This document shows positions 12,916-14,065 of a DNA stretch of 14,065 bases, piece after piece. Origin of the DNA: an uncultured Clostridia bacterium (GTDB lineage Bacteria > Bacillota > Clostridia > Christensenellales > Aristaeellaceae). Numbering within the stretch: position 1 is the first letter of the stretch; each line of letters opens with the position of its first letter. The position numbers and the translations under genes were made by a program. Below the pieces are notes generated by a model. That model had not been told where the DNA came from. It did no database searches and saw nothing but the letters and a program-made list of their open reading frames with translations. The stretch is from positions 1-14,065 of the forward strand of contig CAMNCR010000204.1 of the NCBI GenBank assembly GCA_946534455.1. The letters are read 5' to 3'.

Positions 12916-13785
12916 ATGATTGACGCGCATGCGCATCTGTGGCTGGAGCAGAGGGGCCGGGTGGACGGGCTGCCCGTCTATGCCCTCGGGGGCGGACGCA
13001 GCCAGTTCGGACGGGAGGTGCGGCAGATGCTGCCGCCGGCCATGACCGACGGGGTGAACAGCGCGGAGCGCTTTCTGGCGCACATGGATTTTTCCCGGGT
13101 GGGCGGCGCCGTGATCACCCAGGAGTACATCGACGGCAATCAGGACGCGTATCTGCGAACCGTGCGGCAGACCTGGCCGGAGCGCTTCCGGGTCTGCGCG
13201 CTGTATGAGGAAAACGGCGTTCCGGACACGGAGGGCATGGACGGCATCAAGATCTGCGGCAGCCGGCTGCAGGAGCAGGACCTGCTCAGGCACGCGGAGG
13301 TTTTCGCGGAGGCCGACCGGCGGGGGCTGTTTCTCGGGATCGACATGGCGGACGGAGCCCGGCAGACCGGGGCCCTGCGGGAGCTGGCGGAAAGCTATCC
13401 GAACCTGCGCATCGCCATCGGCCACTTCGGCATGGTGACGCGCGACGGCTGGGAGGAGCAGATTCGCCTGGCCCGGCTGCCGAATGTCCGCATCGAATCG
13501 GGCGGTATTACCTGGCTGTTCAATGAAGAGTACTACCCCTATCCCTCCGCGGTTCGCGCGATCCTGACGGCGAGGGATCTGTGCGGCATGGAGAAGCTGA
13601 TGTGGGGATCGGACTATCCCCGGACGATGACCGCCATCACCTACCGCATGAGCTGGGACTTCATCGAAAAATCCCCGCTGCTGAGCGGGGAGGAGAAACA
13701 GCTTTTCTTCCACGAAAACGCGAAGGCGTTCTACCGCTTCGGCGCGCTGCCGGAGCTGCCGGTGATTCATCACATGGCGGAGTAG
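12916..13785 (+). CDS. Amidohydrolase-2 family protein, probable sugar lactonase
   Basis: ATG 12916 follows AAAAGGAGGCGG at 7-8 nt and begins the canonical first strand MIDAHAHLW. The open frame extends upstream to 12799, but that part overlaps the dehydrogenase and lacks an SD. The 289-residue protein is a TIM-barrel metal-dependent hydrolase of the Amidohydro_2 class: HxH at His5 and His7, IGHFG with His170 and MWGSDYP with Asp233. This class includes L-fucono- and L-rhamnono-lactonases and 4-sulfomuconolactone or PDC lactonases. At the usual middle metal His (strand LFLGIDMAD) there is no His, so metal binding may differ. Beside a C1-dehydrogenase candidate, hydrolysis of an aldonolactone to the acid is the most natural role. 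It is the last gene of the operon. Confidence 0.75.
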   Translation: MIDAHAHLWLEQRGRVDGLPVYALGGGRSQFGREVRQMLPPAMTDGVNSAERFLAHMDFSRVGGAVITQEYIDGNQDAYLRTVRQTWPERFRVCALYEENGVPDTEGMDGIKICGSRLQEQDLLRHAEVFAEADRRGLFLGIDMADGARQTGALRELAESYPNLRIAIGHFGMVTRDGWEEQIRLARLPNVRIESGGITWLFNEEYYPYPSAVRAILTARDLCGMEKLMWGSDYPRTMTAITYRMSWDFIEKSPLLSGEEKQLFFHENAKAFYRFGALPELPVIHHMAE

Positions 13786-13804
13786 GCTTTCCGGGGAAGG
13801 GGGA

Positions 13805-14065
13805 TCAGGGAATGAGCCAGCGGGTCGGATAGGCGAGATCCACGGAGCGGCAGATTCTGTCCGCCAGATCGGTCTGCCCGTCGAAGAGCTCCGCGTAGCC
13901 CTGCAGCCCCTGGGCCTTTTCCCGCAGCGTCCGCGCCCGGCTGTACACGAAGATATGGCATTTCTGCTTGCCGTTCCGGGCCTCCTGAATCATGTTGGCG
14001 GCGGAGGAGTTGCCGTCCAGGGCGATCAGCACGGAGGGGCGCCGCTTGAAGATCTCATAGGAGAA
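13805..14065 (-). CDS. 3' end of a leftward gene of unknown function, truncated by window edge
   Basis: The frame is open from the right edge (14065) to TGA 13807-13805, giving 86 visible residues: FSYEIFKRRPSVLIALDGNS, AANMIQEARNGKQKCHIFVY, then a basic helical stretch and a VDLAYPTRWLIP end. The GTG at 14032 is in frame but coding clearly continues upstream of it. VLIALDG and CHIFVYS look like two beta strands of an alpha/beta fold. I cannot assign a family. It converges with the amidohydrolase gene with only 19 bp between stops and no evident shared terminator. Confidence 0.6.
   Translation of the reverse strand, partial: FSYEIFKRRPSVLIALDGNSSAANMIQEARNGKQKCHIFVYSRARTLREKAQGLQGYAELFDGQTDLADRICRSVDLAYPTRWLIP

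Noticed and set aside
1..14065. CRISPR arrays, tRNA or rRNA genes, insertion sequences, prophage or defence genes
   Set aside because: I looked for regularly spaced repeats, clover-leaf ends, transposase motifs and phage or defence domains on both strands and saw none.

Overview
The window is a GC-rich, densely coded stretch (about 60% G+C by eye) with strong AGGAGG-type ribosome binding sites, sigma-A-like promoters, a YesM/YesN-type two-component system and a CUT1 sugar ABC transporter with no ATPase gene beside it. Together these suggest a Gram-positive anaerobe of the Clostridia (gut or rumen type, perhaps Christensenellales-like). No rRNA or marker gene is present, so the taxonomy is inference.

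Left part (1-2505). The 3' end of a DUF3089 alpha/beta-hydrolase gene runs rightward and ends in a GC-rich hairpin. A short leftward gene (968-1306) converges on it. That gene looks like the C-terminal soluble domain of a membrane glycosyltransferase. It still has a near-perfect promoter, Shine-Dalgarno (SD) and ATG, but these open a 19-codon frame that is out of register with the conserved domain. From a divergent promoter runs a secreted peptidoglycan-binding-domain protein. Its reading frame stops at UUU-UGA-C and continues convincingly in the +1 frame for 32 more codons, up to a strong terminator.

Central part (2506-13785). This is one sugar-utilisation locus, all rightward. A sensor histidine kinase and an AraC-type response regulator (overlapping stop/start) are followed by a control region with a hairpin and two direct repeats 33 bp apart. 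Next come a sugar-binding protein, an intercistronic terminator-like hairpin, two CUT1 permeases, a GH31 alpha-glycosidase, a glucose-dehydrogenase-like MDR enzyme, a zinc polyol/aldonate dehydrogenase (LgoD/RspB-like) and an amidohydrolase-2 protein of the sugar-lactonase type. The inferred logic is as follows: the two-component system senses a ligand outside the cell and activates the binding-protein promoter; an alpha-glycoside is imported; GH31 cleaves it in the cytoplasm; and the released sugar is oxidised to a lactone, hydrolysed to an aldonate and oxidised again. This would be a non-phosphorylative route. No sugar kinase, dehydratase or aldolase is visible here.

Right edge (13805-14065). 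The 3' end of a leftward gene of unknown function converges on the operon.

The points most worth a second look are the prfB-like +1 frameshift candidate, the decayed or recoded glycosyltransferase remnant, the direct-repeat operator in front of the binding-protein gene, and the paired-dehydrogenase/lactonase pathway.
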